This document shows, in pieces, positions 14,371-29,300 of a DNA stretch of 64,000 nucleotides. Source of the stretch: Hofstenia miamia (Eukaryota; Xenacoelomorpha; Acoela); assembly GCA_004352715.1 (NCBI GenBank), contig SCFE01000014.1, forward strand, positions 319,293 to 383,292, written 5' to 3'. Numbering within the stretch: position 1 is the stretch's first letter; the number at the start of each line of letters is the position of its first letter. The position numbers were made by a program, and so were the translations under genes. The notes below the pieces were generated by a model. It was given only the letters and a program-made list of their open reading frames with translations. It made no database searches and was not told the origin of the DNA.

Positions 14371-17300
14371 GTGATTGATCATTAGTTGATTGAGTCTCTT
14401 TAGAGATCTCATTTACTGAAATCGCAGTTTGGAAACACATTTTACGGCGATTAAATCGTTTCTTACGTCTAGTAGACAACCAGCTGATTGCTTTATTTCA
14501 TCGACTAGTAAGAAATGCTCTTCAACATCTCTCCGATCACATTTACGGCGGAATCGAAGGAATTGAATTAAAGTTGGAGCAAGAACTACGAGAAATAGTA
14601 TGTAGTCACTTTCAATTCAATCTAGAAATCATTTTCGTCTTTATGCAGGCCAATTCATAGAGTTTTTTTTTCATAAATTTCATATATATATTGTAACTAC
14701 AGTTTTTACTTTAGGAACTTAGAAAACAGGTAGCTTCATACGCTCATTTGTTCATTCATTCAGTCTCTCTGTTTTGCACTCATTATATTAATGGAGGTGA
14801 CATCGAAAAGTTTTTGCCAGTAACAAATGTATTTTTACATAACGATTGTAAAACTCAACTATGTTACATGACAATGGTTAAGAGGTTCTAGAGATTCATC
14901 CAGTCTAGTACCACTTATACCTAGCAAAAAATATTCCAGTAGCACTATTAACACTAGAAAAGTAAAAATTATTTCAGAAAATTCTAATAATTTATGCGGT
15001 GGGACCTGTCAGGCGACAGGACGTCGACTAAATGGCACGTCATTAATAAAATTCTGATACCACTAAGCTTTACCCTCTCGCAAATTTGTCGATATTTCAA
15101 GCCTAAGGCTAAGCTAAGTTAAGGTGGACCAAGTTCAGTCCAGGTTCAAATCACTTTCCTTATGAGACACAAGTAGTGATGTGCAGGCCCCCGGTTTTTT
15201 TCCGGTCCGAGCCCGCCCGCGCACGCTGTTCAAAACTGAGCTCGCTTGTGGCCCGCCCGTTAAAAACAAAATTGAATAATAGAAACAACGGAAAAAATTG
15301 AAAAAAAACATTCAAAATTTAAAAAAATGAAACAAAAACAAATAGCTAAATTAGCTTGTTCATCTTGCATGAGCGGATCACCGAAGGTTCGTTGACATGA
15401 TTTCCTTGCAGCCTAGTGCGTTTGCATGTCAGCACACATATTACATGCAAAATAATGCGTTGCACATTAATCACATCGTCCAACGCACTTTCACATTAAT
15501 CACGTGATTTCATTATGTACCTGTAAATTACTCCAGATCCAATAAAAACATTACTATCAGCTGTTCACTCAGCTGTTAAATTTACCTGTCGTAGATTTGA
15601 AATATAGTAATGCAAGGACATACTAAATTAGTAATTTAGTATGTCCTTGAGTAAAGTAGTGATTTGAGATATAGCAAACAGAATTGTAAACAGAAATATT
15701 GTGTTTTGAGATATAGTAAACAGAATAGACTTACAATACTTTTATTTTTCTTCTATATGCCAGCCCATGGCATATAGGCCACGGGTCGCCGGTAGGCATC
15801 GGGCCGGCCCGCACATCACTAGACACAAGCCCAGGCCGAATTGTAATAAACTACAAATACTTTTTGCGCAGTCCGCTTAAAGCTCTTACGATGTTTTATG
15901 CTAGCATATTCCGTTAGTAATTTAATTCCCGTCTGACAAACACCTCATTAATTCAATTCAATCATAGACATCCACTTTTAAATCTTCGCTTGGATCTGTA
16001 TTTTTGAACCAAGCATATAACTGGAATTTGTCTTGTGTACTCTGGTTAACTGAATAGTAAGTCTCTTCCATAATTATGCAGCTAAAATGTACAATTTTGC
16101 ATTGGTTATTTTTTTATAATTCAGGGAATCACTGAAAGAACGAAACTCCTAGAATCCAAGAAGTCTTCATTATATGCAAAAAACCTTTCGACGCAGCCTT
16201 TATTTTTACATTTGTTAATATATTTATCATTAGTGACTTTGATTCATTCATTTTTCGTTGAGTTTTGATTCATAAAATTTTCATAATTCTATAATACCAA
16301 GAAAGCAATTTCCTGGGTTTGTTTTCGTGTTACCATCTGTGTTTATTTCGTTTTTGGAGTTTCTTTATTGAATGTTTTTTAATGACTGAAATTGCTTAGG
16401 AAATGAATATAAATTGTATTTTTCTGTGTTTAGCAAGAAGCTAAGGAAGCAGAAGAACAAAAACAGAGAAAGAGAAGAACAAGTGGGTTTAAACGGCGGA
16501 AAGTGTTTTCTTTCGAATCTGAAGAAAAGGCGAAAGTAAAGACTTATGAAATACCTAAATTCGATTTTTCCGTTACTGAGGAGGTGAAAGAAGAAGGCGT
16601 CGATATTGACGCGGTTTGATGTTTTATATTTTGTTAATGTTCTCACAAATTGTTAGTTTTGTATAAATTATTATTGTTTATCAATTGAAATGCGTTATCT
16701 CTTTCATTAGCAAAATTTCTTGGTTCTTCAAAGTTATCAATACATATTTCGTCAAACGCATTTTTGTTAGAAATCAATATTTGGCTTTTTTGAGATGTTT
16801 TCTCTTGAATTACACAATTTTATTTTTTTAGATTTTGGCTTCAATAAACAAAACTGTGAAGGAAAGTGATCGTCCACAGCCGCTATTTAAGCTCAAACTT
16901 GAGCTAAATGTCCGCGAACTCCGCTCAGTACATTCGGCTGTTCGAAACATGTCGGCAAGAAGTGTGAGTATTTGATTTTTAGCGTTCCGTGTTTATGACA
17001 TTACGCCGCTCTTTTTGGCGGTAATTTGTAATGCTTCAGGGTTGCAATATTTCAATCAAAGAGAAAAAACACATTGATAAAATGTCTTTTTGGGTTTATT
17101 TGTCAAGTAAATGCTAATGCTAATTATGTCTACTTGTTGTGCACAGTTCTTAAAATATTTAGTGAAAACAGTATATTACTACATAAATGTTTCATAAAAT
17201 ATGCTGGTAAATATTGCTCATTTAAATATGTCTAGTTTTGGCGCAATTTACCATTGAGAATATATATATATATATATATATATGTGTGTATTCAAATTTC

Positions 17301-20300
17301 GTAATTTTTAGTATACCGGTCTAACGAGGTTCTGGTGGTCTTACTATTTTGTTTCATATAATTTTGGCAAAAATCATAAATAACATGTTTTTTGTTGAAT
17401 TCCGAAAAAACGTTTTATGCAGCAACCCTCTAATGCTTACAATGTAATCTCTGGTAAATAAGTTATAGTTAATTCAACAAAGTTAAATATGTAGTTATTT
17501 TGTATCTAACTTATTGTCATGTCACAAGAATTAGATTCAAAAACAAATTATTTCAGTTATGTTCTCAAAATTCTACGCATAATAATAACAACAACAACAA
17601 CAAAAACAACTCAATTCCATAAATTTGTTGAATTATGATTTGCTAAGTTTCAATCATTTGAATTTTGCTTTTTTTTCAATTAACTTAGAAAAGAATTTCA
17701 AGTCAAAAATGTTTTAAAACCATTCAGTAGTTTTGATATCAGCCGTTAACAACTGACTGCTCTGCTATAAGAATTTAGATTTACTTAGGGTTTAGCGATA
17801 TCAAAATTATAAATAGAGTCACATTTAGCTATCAACTCATCGTTCAAAAACGTCTTTGGCTTCATCAATGACAGAAATATCGTCGCTCTTTCAAAGTGTT
17901 AGAACATCGAGATCTAGAGTTGCATTTAAATCAGGTTTGCTTTTAAGAGGAATGTATTTTAAGCATAGATCTATCTACGATTTTCAACAACGAGAATCAC
18001 TTTGTAATACATATTTTCTATTAAGAGTATCATAATATTTAGTATAGGTTGGTATAGTTAATTTATACAGGGGTGCCCATAAGTAACTTTACACTTATTA
18101 CAAAAATGAATTTATATATTTATCACACCATAAAATAATTTTTATAATCCTTTTAAACATTTGAAATAGTCACTCTTCATTCTACAGCTGCGGTAGTAGA
18201 AATTCATGTAGCATTGTAAGGTACGTCTCCCCAGTAACTGTATTTTCAAAGAAATAGGGTCTGAGTACAAAGGAACTTCGAATAGCTTGCTGTCCAAACA
18301 CGGACTTCAGGAGATTGAACTGTTTCACTTGCCATCAGAAGATGGGGATTGCTTTCAGCATAATAAACGGAGTTGTGCCGATTAACTTGCCCGTTTAAGT
18401 GAGATGTTGCTTCTTCAAACCATAGGATTCGGTTCTTCAAACTTGGGATTTTTTCTGAAAAATACACATACCACTCGCAGAACTGTGATCTGCGATCGAA
18501 ATCATCTTCATTGAGCATGTAAGTCAATCGCGGTCTCCACAGCCTCAACTTTCATAATTCCTTTTAATGATAATCAGATCTGCATTTGACGTAATCTCAA
18601 CAGTTAATTATAAGTTAATAATTTTACATTTTGGTAATATCAAGTGTAAAGTTACTTATGGGCACCCCTGTATAAATGCTACAATGTTACAAAATGCAAG
18701 TTATAAATCTGAATTAAATCAAAGTTGTAAAATTGGTCTCTATAACGTTTAGTTTTTTGTCAGCACTAAATCATTATTTTCTCATTTTGTATCTTTTGAT
18801 GGCTTCAGGTAATTTCTTTTCAGACATTATCTTGCTTTTTTGATTTTCTCCTTCTTGATGCAAATCTTCCAAGATTTTATCAGACCATTCATTAAAGGCA
18901 GTATTTATAGTTCGTTTCCCCAAATTTTATTTTTATCTGATTAATTTATTACTTAGAAGTCTTGTTCCTTTGTATCTATAAACAGCTGTGTATATGGCTC
19001 TTCTGAAGTCGAGATTATTTTTAACTATTTACCTATTTCTAAGACAATTTTAGAAAGTGCAGTTCAGAATGTGGATCAAGGTAGCGATGATTCAGATGAT
19101 GAATCCACTCGTATCCCACTTGCTAACTCTTCAATATTTGGAAGGTTTCGGTCGCCCTCTGGTGACGGTGATCCTGTTTTTATCACTCTTCATCCAAATG
19201 AAGAAGATTTTAGGGAGGCAATAATTGCAACTGTTAACCTTTTTGAGACCACAGTGGGTGAGTTTTTGTAAAATATAATTTTAATAAACTATTTTTTTAC
19301 TGTGTTGTATTTTTCAGTTTTACATTTGATATATGCATGAAAAATAAAGTGGGATGTGCAATTGAATGAAGAAATAAAACTAAAAGTAGCGAGCAATAAA
19401 TCAAAGGAATACTTGAAGATATTCTTTATTAATTGGGAACACATTGTTGATAGATTAAGAAAGCCTATTGAAGCTCTATTTAATGCTGAAATCAGCTCAG
19501 GATTCAGATATTATATAAGTGTTCAATATAAATGTTCAAAGATATTTAAGCTTTCTGTAGAATAGAATAGCAGGCAACAGAAAGTAAATAAATACACCAA
19601 ATTTCAGGCTTCATATTTACTCTAAATTTTTAAAACAATTGAGGCAGCTTAAACTGAAAACTCCCGTTTTTTACGATTTTTTAAAAAATTATTGAAAAAT
19701 ATTAAAAAATTAGTTAAGGATTAATAATATATTGATGAGGTATGCAAACTTACATGTGGCGTTGTTTAGTTTTTCGACCCTAAATTCGCAAAATTGACGA
19801 TAATAGCCTTAGTATGAAAATATTTAATTTTTTTAGTTTATCGTTTCTAAGACGAAATTGATAACTGAGAAATGAATTGTTGCAAACGGATCTTTTTATA
19901 CATCCATGCAGTTCACGCTACTAGCAAAATATTTTTTATAATTATACACTGTTTTTGAATAATTATGTCAGTAAATATTTATGTAGAAAATGTTCAGTGG
20001 GTGTGATTTGCTAACCTTTAGGTCAAATGTGTTCGCTTTTACGTGAGCCTAAGCTTCTTCTCTTTCATTCTGAGGAAACTGTTGCTGCGACTCTTGAAGA
20101 AGTAGAATCTTATGAGTTCGAATTATTCTCTGGCAAAAATCGCTGGCCAGATCTTGAGCTACTTTTCGGACAAGATGAATATTATCAAAGACAAATTGAT
20201 GATCTCTTGCGGCTGTTCTCAGACAAATTTGAGATCATTGATGAATATGTTAAGGTGTTACTATTTTAATAGAATTTTTAGTTAATATCTCATTTTTGTA

Positions 20301-23300
20301 AACTAGTTGGCATAGGTGCCCAGCCACTGCTTTTTTCAAGAGGGCTCTACGATATAAAGGCTCTACTTGATTTTGGAATTGTAGATGTTTTGAATAATTG
20401 GATATTTAGATTCATGTTTTCTATATCTTAACCCTGAGAAAAAGAAAAAGTATTTGTAACAGTAAAAATTGTTCATAGGGGGGAAATTTCAGTTCTTATT
20501 CTTCAGCTTAGCTAACCGATTGTAATACCTTTAATTTACCCTAAATAGGCTAAGAAATATTGCTTCTTAACAACCTGAAATTTTTTGCAAATCGCTTTTG
20601 CAGACCTAATTTTGGTTTTTCTTATTATAACTGTTTTGATTATTATTTATTATGTTGCAAAGCACATGTATCATTTTCATCTAATTTCGTTGTTTCGATT
20701 GACTCTATATCAATATTATTTAAAAATTTATTAGAAATAATTCTTTGTAGGTTTTATATTAAATCGAAACTTACATTAGTTTTCTAAACTATTTTAGTCA
20801 CTAATATCATATTTCTAATATATCGAATTGAGATTCGATTGTGACCACAAGATTAGTATTGAGTATGTAATTGTAAAATTTTGAACCAAGTGTATTAGTA
20901 TTGGTATGAAGAAATCAAAAATCTTCAAATCTGAAATTTATTCAGCTAAGAATTAAATTAATACTTGCTAGTCATCTTTATAAACAGCTTTTTGCTAAGA
21001 ATAGCAGTGGTAAATGGCTTCAGGGTTAGTGGTCATTGGCCAAAAGTTTTTCATATAGCAAACTAGAAATCGAGATTTTGACGATAGCATGGAACATTAG
21101 TGTTTCCAGTTCTAAGTCTTCATATATGTTTTGAATTTCTAAGTGAAGTATTTCTGCTGGTATTGTACTAGATAGCTTGAAAATAGGTTAAATTACAGCA
21201 TCATAGGAGTGTAACTTCTTATCGCTAATCATTAGATATTGAATCCAAGTTACACTTAAGACAACCTGTATGAGCAGTAATTCGAGTGCTATTGGTTGAA
21301 ATATAATGTCAATTTTTACTGTTTCACATTCAATAATTGCACGACAAAATTATATTATCGGTTCATATTTGTATTTGAATATATTTTGTTATTGCTATTT
21401 TTTATATTTACAATATATAAGTGATGTTTCTTTTAAGATGAAATTTTATGATTGAAATTTTCTAGTGGATGGGTTAGCTCAGATATTATTTGCACTATAT
21501 GTTTTTATGTAGGAATTTTTTTTAATAAAATTCAATGTATTATATTTTTCTATTATTTTAAATTAAGCTTTTGCTTACATTTCATTTGTAGAGCTTTGAA
21601 CATTTTTGCACGATGGTTGACAAAGCTCGCCGTGTTGACGTAGATTATTCAATGAAGCAGAAGGAATGGTTCCCAGAAGATTTTTATCATGTTCTCTCAA
21701 CACATTATGAGCAGGTACAGTGATAGTTACTTCTATTTTGCCAATGATAATTAGATATTATCCAATTTCTTGAATGATTCCAAGAAAAAAATACCATCTG
21801 TTTTTTATATGTATGACATTACACTTTAATATAAAGCCATATAATTATTTTTTCACGAAGTGTATGGTCGGCAGGTTTTTTAGTAACAGCGCTTTGGCAA
21901 TTTTTCAATAAATAATAATTGTAAGAGAGGGAATTTTACAATATTTACAAAGAAGCTTTGTTTGAGGTATTGAAATAATTTTTACAAATTGTATGCTCCG
22001 ATTTCGGGAGAATATTAAGACCTCATTCAAAGCGGACATAATAAATATTATTTTTTAGGTTGTGGTTATTTTATGGAATTTATTTGAAGTTTCTTATTAT
22101 TCTGCTTTTAGAAAAAAGCAATGCTTAAGATGCCAATCATACGTTACGTCGGTCATATAGTCGTAGATTCCGAGTCATTTCGTGACTCTACTTTGCCTTA
22201 CCCCGTTACAGTTTTGAACTCCGTTTATCGTAAGCTACCACAATTAGCAAATAAACGCAATGAAGACTTTCTTACTGTTATTCGGGTAAGGCTTATTTTG
22301 AAGTAACTGTTTTTCACTATACGTTAAATAGATTTTAAATTATCCATCTAGGGCGCAAACAATAAGTTGGAGGCCTATCCAGAAAGTGTTGAAGATTTTG
22401 TCGACCACTTGACATTTTTGGGAAAGATTATGTCAGATATGGTTGTGCTGGAGAAAGAATTCGCCATAATCACACGACTTTTTACATTGATTAATGATTA
22501 CGAAGTTCCTATTGAAGCTGAAAACATGGCGCTTTATCAAACACTCTCCCCAAGTTTTCAAGCCTTAAAAGTTTGTTAAATTCTCAGTTTATATTTAGTA
22601 AATTGAAGAAACAGATAAATTCGAATGTATACACTGTGTACACTATATACACTTTTTCTTTATTTACAGATAATATATGTATCCCAGCCCTTTCTTTCCC
22701 CCCATTTTTCCATAGATACTCTATGAAATTTTTTGGTAGTTTTGGATTTTTTTCAAAGGAATTCTTATTTTACATGAATTTTTGGATTTTTCGTATTTTT
22801 CGGTTTTAATTATTATGAAGTTTCAATGTGTTATTCATAGCGTATCTATCCTCAAAGTGGATTAATTTTTAGGCAATTTTTTGCACATTTTGGCAAAATT
22901 TTTCCTTAACAAGGGCTAGTTGCTATAACAAATTTGTAATTATATAATTAGAAAATTCTCTTTTGGATTTTTTGTGGTATACGGTCTATCTATAATTTGA
23001 TTTTTCATTCCACTTGTTTTTTAGTTTTCAAAAATATACAGTAAAGGATCCAAACACAAATGTGCATAGAACATGTCGTATCTTTTATTATATATATATA
23101 TATATATATATATNNNNNNNNNNNNNNNNNNNNNNNNNNNNNNNNNNNNNNNNNNNNNNNNNNNNNNNNNNNNNNNNNNNNNNNNNNNNNNNNNNNNNNN
23201 NNNNNNNNNNNNNNNNNNNNNNNNNNNNNNNNNNNNNNNNNNNNNNNNNNNNNNNNNNNNNNNNNNNNNNNNNNNNNNNNNNNNNNNNNNNNNNNNNNNN

Positions 23301-26300
23301 NNNNNNNNNNNNNNNNNNNNNNNNNNNNNNNNNNNNNNNNNNNNNNNNNNNNNNNNNNNNNNNNNNNNNNNNNNNNNNNNNNNNNNNNNNNNNNNNNNNN
23401 NNNNNNNNNNNNNNNNNNNNNNNNNNNNNNNNNNNNNNNNNNNNNNNNNNNNNNNNNNNNNNNNNNNNNNNNNNNNNNNNNNNNNNNNNNNNNNNNNNNN
23501 NNNNNNNNNNNNNNNNNNNNNNNNNNNNNNNNNNNNNNNNNNNNNNNNNNNNNNNNNNNNNNNNNNNNNNNNNNNNNNNNNNNNNNNNNNNNNNNNNNNN
23601 NNNNNNNNNNNNNNNNNNNNNNNNNNNNNNNNNNNNNNNNNNNNNNNNNNNNNNNNNNNNNNNNNNNNNNNNNNNNNNNNNNNNNNNNNNNNNNNNNNNN
23701 NNNNNNNNNNNNNNNNNNNNNNNNNNNNNNNNNNNNNNNNNNNNNNNNNNNNNNNNNNNNNNNNNNNNNNNNNNNNNNNNNNNNNNNNNNNNNNNNNNNN
23801 NNNNNNNNNNNNNNNNNNNNNNNNNNNNNNNNNNNNNNNNNNNNNNNNNNNNNNNNNNNNNNNNNNNNNNNNNNNNNNNNNNNNNNNNNNNNNNNNNNNN
23901 NNNNNNNNNNNNNNNNNNNNNNNNNNNNNNNNNNNNNNNNNNNNNNNNNNNNNNNNNNNNNNNNNNNNNNNNNNNNNNNNNNNNNNNNNNNNNNNNNNNN
24001 NNNNNNNNNNNNNNNNNNNNNNNNNNNNNNNNNNNNNNNNNNNNNNNNNNNNNNNNNNNNNNNNNNNNNNNNNNNNNNNNNNNNNNNNNNNNNNNNNNNN
24101 NNNNNNNNNNNNNGGGATGTGCCAAAAGCTGCTGTAAATAAGTTGGACTCGGAACTTAGTCGCAAATCACAAAAAGCTTTTGTTCTAAAAACTTTTGGAC
24201 AAATCAGTGTTTATTTTTGTTTGGCAATCGATTATTTATTTGAATTTATTGTACTACATAAATTAGAAGCATTAGTTATCTTATTAAGATTAATTTAGAT
24301 ATAAAGCTCTATAAAACATTGATGTCTTATTAGTGATCTTATTGGTAGTCTGGACGATCTTGCAATTACAGTCTATTCTTATTAGGTGCACTATTAGTAA
24401 TTTTACTAAGACTAGCAAAATTCGAATCTTAGGGTTCGCAATTTTTATAAACAATCTTCCTGAATTTTGCAATATTCGTTGTTGCTTATTTGCACATGAT
24501 ACTAAATTGTTATGCACAACTCGTTCTCAACAATATATCCAAAATCAAATAGATAGTTTCATCAAGTGGGACAATCAAAATAAGATCAAATTTAATGTTT
24601 TAAAGTAAAGAATTATCAATTTTAGGAAAACATCACAAGTTGACATTTTCAATGAATTTCCTTTAAATGGTTCCATAATTTCTTTTACAAATGAAATGAA
24701 GATTTAAGAGTGATTATTACTAGTAATCTAAAGTGATAAATGCATTCAGATTATACATAAAAAAAGGAACAATTTACTTCTACATTATTCAACGCAGTGT
24801 GCCTTTTTTTATTCTGAAGAAAATTAAATTGAATTTACTTAAAAGTTGCATTTTATCAACTCTTATTTAAGCTTCACAATGCTGGTGGCCATCACGCAGA
24901 AATNNNNNNNNNNNNNNNNNNTATCTTATTAGTGATCTTATTAGTAGTCTGTACGATCTTGCAATTACAGTCTATTCTTATTAGGTGCACTATTAGTAAT
25001 TTTACTAAGACTAGCAAAATTCGAATCTTAGGGTTCGCAATTTTTATAAACAATCTTCCTGAATTTTGCAATATTCGTTGTTGCTTATTTGCACATGATA
25101 CTAAATTGTTATGCACAACTCGTTCTCAACAATATATCCAAAATCAAATAGATAGTTTCATCAAGTGGGACAATCAAAATAAGATCAAATTTAATGTTTT
25201 AAAGTAAAGAATTATCAATTTTAGGAAAACATCACAAGTTGACATTTTCAATGAATTTCCTTTAAATGGTTCCATAATTTCTTTTACAAATGAAATGAAG
25301 ATTTAAGAGTGATTATTACTAGTAATCTAAAGTGATAAATGCATTCAGATTATACATTAAAAAAAGGAACAATTTACTTCTACATTATTCAACGCAGTGT
25401 GCCTTTTTTTATTCTGAAGAAAATTAAATTGAATTTACTTAAAAGTTGCATTTTATCAACTCTTATTTAAGCTTCACAATGCTGGTGGCCATCACGCAGA
25501 AATATTCGAAAGTTGAAAAATTTCAAAAAAATGTCCACATTGGATATATAACAATGTTAGCATTTTAGACAATAAACCTATTGTGAATGATGAAATATAT
25601 CCATAACTTTCCAATTACAATTCAGTGATCTCTTATTATTTAACAGTATTCTCATTATTAAGACTACAATAACAGCATCTGATTATTTTTCTTAAGAAAA
25701 ACAATTAATTTTTACAATATCATCTTCAAAGACAATATTTGAAATTTTGAAATCAAAGAACATTTTTTATATATCAAATTACTTTGATAGGACAGCTCAA
25801 TTAGCAAATTATTTCATCTTAAACACTGATATAAACCTTTATTCACCTTACCTAATTTTCAAGAAAAGATTAGATTAATTCCTTGAAAATTATGTAAGAA
25901 CAAGTTATTACAGAAATAATATGCGGAAGCGTTACATTTCTTGCAGGTGCCCACAATGTAGACAATTCAAATGNACAATTTACTTCTACATTATTCAACG
26001 CAGTGTGCCTTTTTTTATTCCGAAGAAAATTAAATTGAATTTACTTAAAAGTTGCATTTTATCAACTCTTATTTATGCTTCACAATGCTGGTGGTCATCA
26101 CGCAGAAATTTTCAAAAGTTGAAAAATTTCAAAAAAATGTCTACATTGGATATATAACAATGTTAGAATTTTAGACAATAAACCTATTGTGAATGATGAA
26201 ATATATCCATAACTCTCCAATTACAATTCAGTGATCTCTTATTATTTAACAATATTCTCATTATTAAGACTATAATAACGGCATCTGATTATTTGTCTTA

Positions 26301-29300
26301 AGAAAAACAATTAATTATTACAATATCATCTTCAAAGACAATATTTGAAATTTTGAAATCAAAGAACATTTTTTATATATCAAATTACTTTGATAGGACA
26401 GTTCAATTAGCAAATTATTTCATCTTAAACACTGATATAAACCTTTATTCACCTCAACTAATTTTCAAGAAAAGATTAGATTAATTCCTTAAAAATTATG
26501 TAAGAACAAGTTATGACAGAAATAATATGCGGAAGTATTACATTTCTTGCAGGTGCCCACAATGTAGACAATTCAAATGTTCATATAAATAACTCATTTT
26601 ATACATATTGCAACCTTATTTTTGGTTAATTTAAGTCTTGTATTATATATATATGAATTAATGCATTATGTTATGTCTAGTTATCCAAGAGCTTCCCTGC
26701 AGAGATGGACATGGGCTGGGCTGCGCATTGCCAGAAGAAATGGAAAAGTAAGGCCGAAAAAATTGGCCGTTTTTGAAAAAGACTAATTATTCCACAACAG
26801 TACACGCAGATACATTGAATTTATATAAGATATAAATTTAATAAAGTTTAAATTTTGGAATTTTAATTTTAGTATCATATACTTTTCTAAATTTCAAATT
26901 AGAATCTTCAATTTCAGTGATCTTATTTTAACTAAACATACCAAATTTTGCTAGAGTAAAATTACAAATTAAAGTATATATTTTGACAAGTATTAAAAAA
27001 TGGGCTTAAAATGAACTGAGTCAACATACATTTAAATGGGCCTTTTCTAAATATTCTTGGGCAAGGGAAGGCCAATATTTTCTGTCCATATATATCTCTG
27101 CTTCCTTAGTTCTATTTTGTAGGCTTGATGTTGGTTGGTTCGTACACAATATGTTGCTTTGTGGTAGGAAAGTTAAATTTATTGTGTACACAACACAANT
27201 AAAATGAACTGAGTCAACATACATTTAAATGGGCCGGTTCTAAATATTCTTGGGCCAGGGAAGGCCAATATTTTCGGTCCATATATATCTCTGCATCCTT
27301 AGTGCGTACACAATATGTTATTTTGTTGTAGGAAAGTTAAATTTATTGTTTATACAACACAACACAACATGTTTGTGGGACATAAAATGTCCGAGTACCA
27401 AGATTTACTATTTTTCCTTTGATGGAAGAAACCTGATCATTATATTATTTTTCTATTTTCAAAATTATAAACAATTTAGCAACCACATTATTTCTATTTA
27501 TGAGATGAAATTAAAAATATTACATCCCATGAGTTATTATTATGAATACGAACTTAATTCATCTTTAGAGCCTATATAAAATAATTATAATAAGCAAATT
27601 TCTTCATATCTTAAAGAACGAATATAGCAATTCGATGGCCTCAAGTGCTTCTGTTGAAAGACGTCATCCTATTGTTAGTCTTCAGTCAAGAGTCAGGAAG
27701 GATTTTCTGACGTGGAGATTGTATCGATGAGGAAATCTCAGTTTTGATGAACTGAGTGACTAAAAGCATGGTGAATCTCCACGAAATTTTCAAAGAATTG
27801 AAAAAATCTAACTTAAAAATGCATTTCTTTACTTCAGCTGTTAGGATTTGTTAATTTCTTACATTGCAATTTTTGATTTAACCAATCCAAGCCAATTTTG
27901 AAAACCTGTCAGTTGGATATTGTACTCTATCCCCTTCCAAGCACAATTATCTTAAGTCCGCATGAAGAAAAATCACGCTTCTGATTGCGCCAATGATGCT
28001 TTGGCTGGAAACATAACACTTGATAGTACAGGGATTCTCGAAATATTAGTTTTCATTACCTAAAATCACTTTGAGTTTATTTAAAAGGAAAACATTTGCA
28101 GAGAGTGAAATGAAGAGATGAGGCTTTCCTCATTCACGTAGTGCTCACAGATTGAGCTTATCATTATTATTTTTTAGCTATAAGCGTTTAAAGTTAATAT
28201 CTAAGATCATGAAAAATTTTCAAGAATACCCGGGCTGTTTAGTATTCATTTAGCTTTTTCAATCTAAATTGAAAATTTATGTATATATATATATAGAGAG
28301 AAAGGGCATTATTAAATAATGGAGTATTTTGAGTAAAAAGTATACAAAATACCTAAAATATTTAAGGGCGATTACGAAAAAGAAACTAATCAGGGAATTC
28401 ATTCTCTATGATTCAAATTGAATGATATATTGCATTTTTTAAGCATAGAGTGAAGTACAAGATATAAAATGTAAGAAATCTACAGCTGCTTCGTACATTT
28501 TAATGTTGTACTGAAATAGTCTAAGAATTGATTCCGCAAAATTTCTAATAAAATCAGGACTCAATTTTTGACTTCATCATTCAGATTTGACTTGGATGTA
28601 GGCTCATGAGTTTTCAATGGAATTTAAGTTCTCGCTATTGAGTAGTCACAAAACAAAATGGATGTCTTGTCTTCAAACTAGTGAAATGTATGCTTTCCAT
28701 ATGGAGACACACTATCGGAAATAGAATTCCCTCTCAAATAAGAAAAAATCAATAAAAATGAGGGTTTTCGTCTGAACTATATATTGCATTTCCTTAAAAT
28801 AACCCGTGAATCGTCTACTGCCAAATGCTTAGGTGTGTTCCTCTAATATCTCAAGGGCGATGCAGATGCTAGAGTTTCTAAGAGTCCGTGAAGATGCGCC
28901 ACTTTGGAGTCTTGAATGATGGATATTCTTAGATATTATTTTCTCTATTACACGGGAGACATAATTTCTTGGTCACTTCCTTTCAATATTATTAATTACA
29001 ATTGAATTTGCATTTCTTAATCAACTTAATGATATTTACTAAGATATAACAGAATTTACTCTATTCGTATCAAGCATTTAATAGAAGAAAAATAATTGCA
29101 TTTACTATAAACAAGTCAATTTTAGAAAATAGAACATTCTTAATGGAATTTTTCGAAATGCTTTCAGTGTAGGCTTAGTAGCACTTCACATTTTGAAATT
29201 AGATACTTTCAAGTCAAAAGTAGGCTTTTTAGAGCATTTAATCGTAGCATAATTGCTTGTAAAATTTATTTAGCTTATGACAGTCAATAGGTATACTTAA

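Noticed and set aside
16138-16190. Candidate exon '[12 protein letters not shown]' after an AG
   Set aside because: With its only donor it leaves two spare bases, which would throw the next exon (16434) out of frame.
20560-20787. 75-codon ORF between dynein exons
   Set aside because: Flanking exons (20254 and 21592) join in phase 0 without it, and it shows no dynein similarity.
23005-24298. Long ORFs of 345-412 codons on both strands
   Set aside because: They consist almost wholly of N.
27250-27579. 109-codon plus-strand ORF
   Set aside because: It lies in a duplicated, AT-rich intronic stretch; composition is Phe/Ile/Tyr/Asn-rich, as expected of chance frames in AT-rich DNA.
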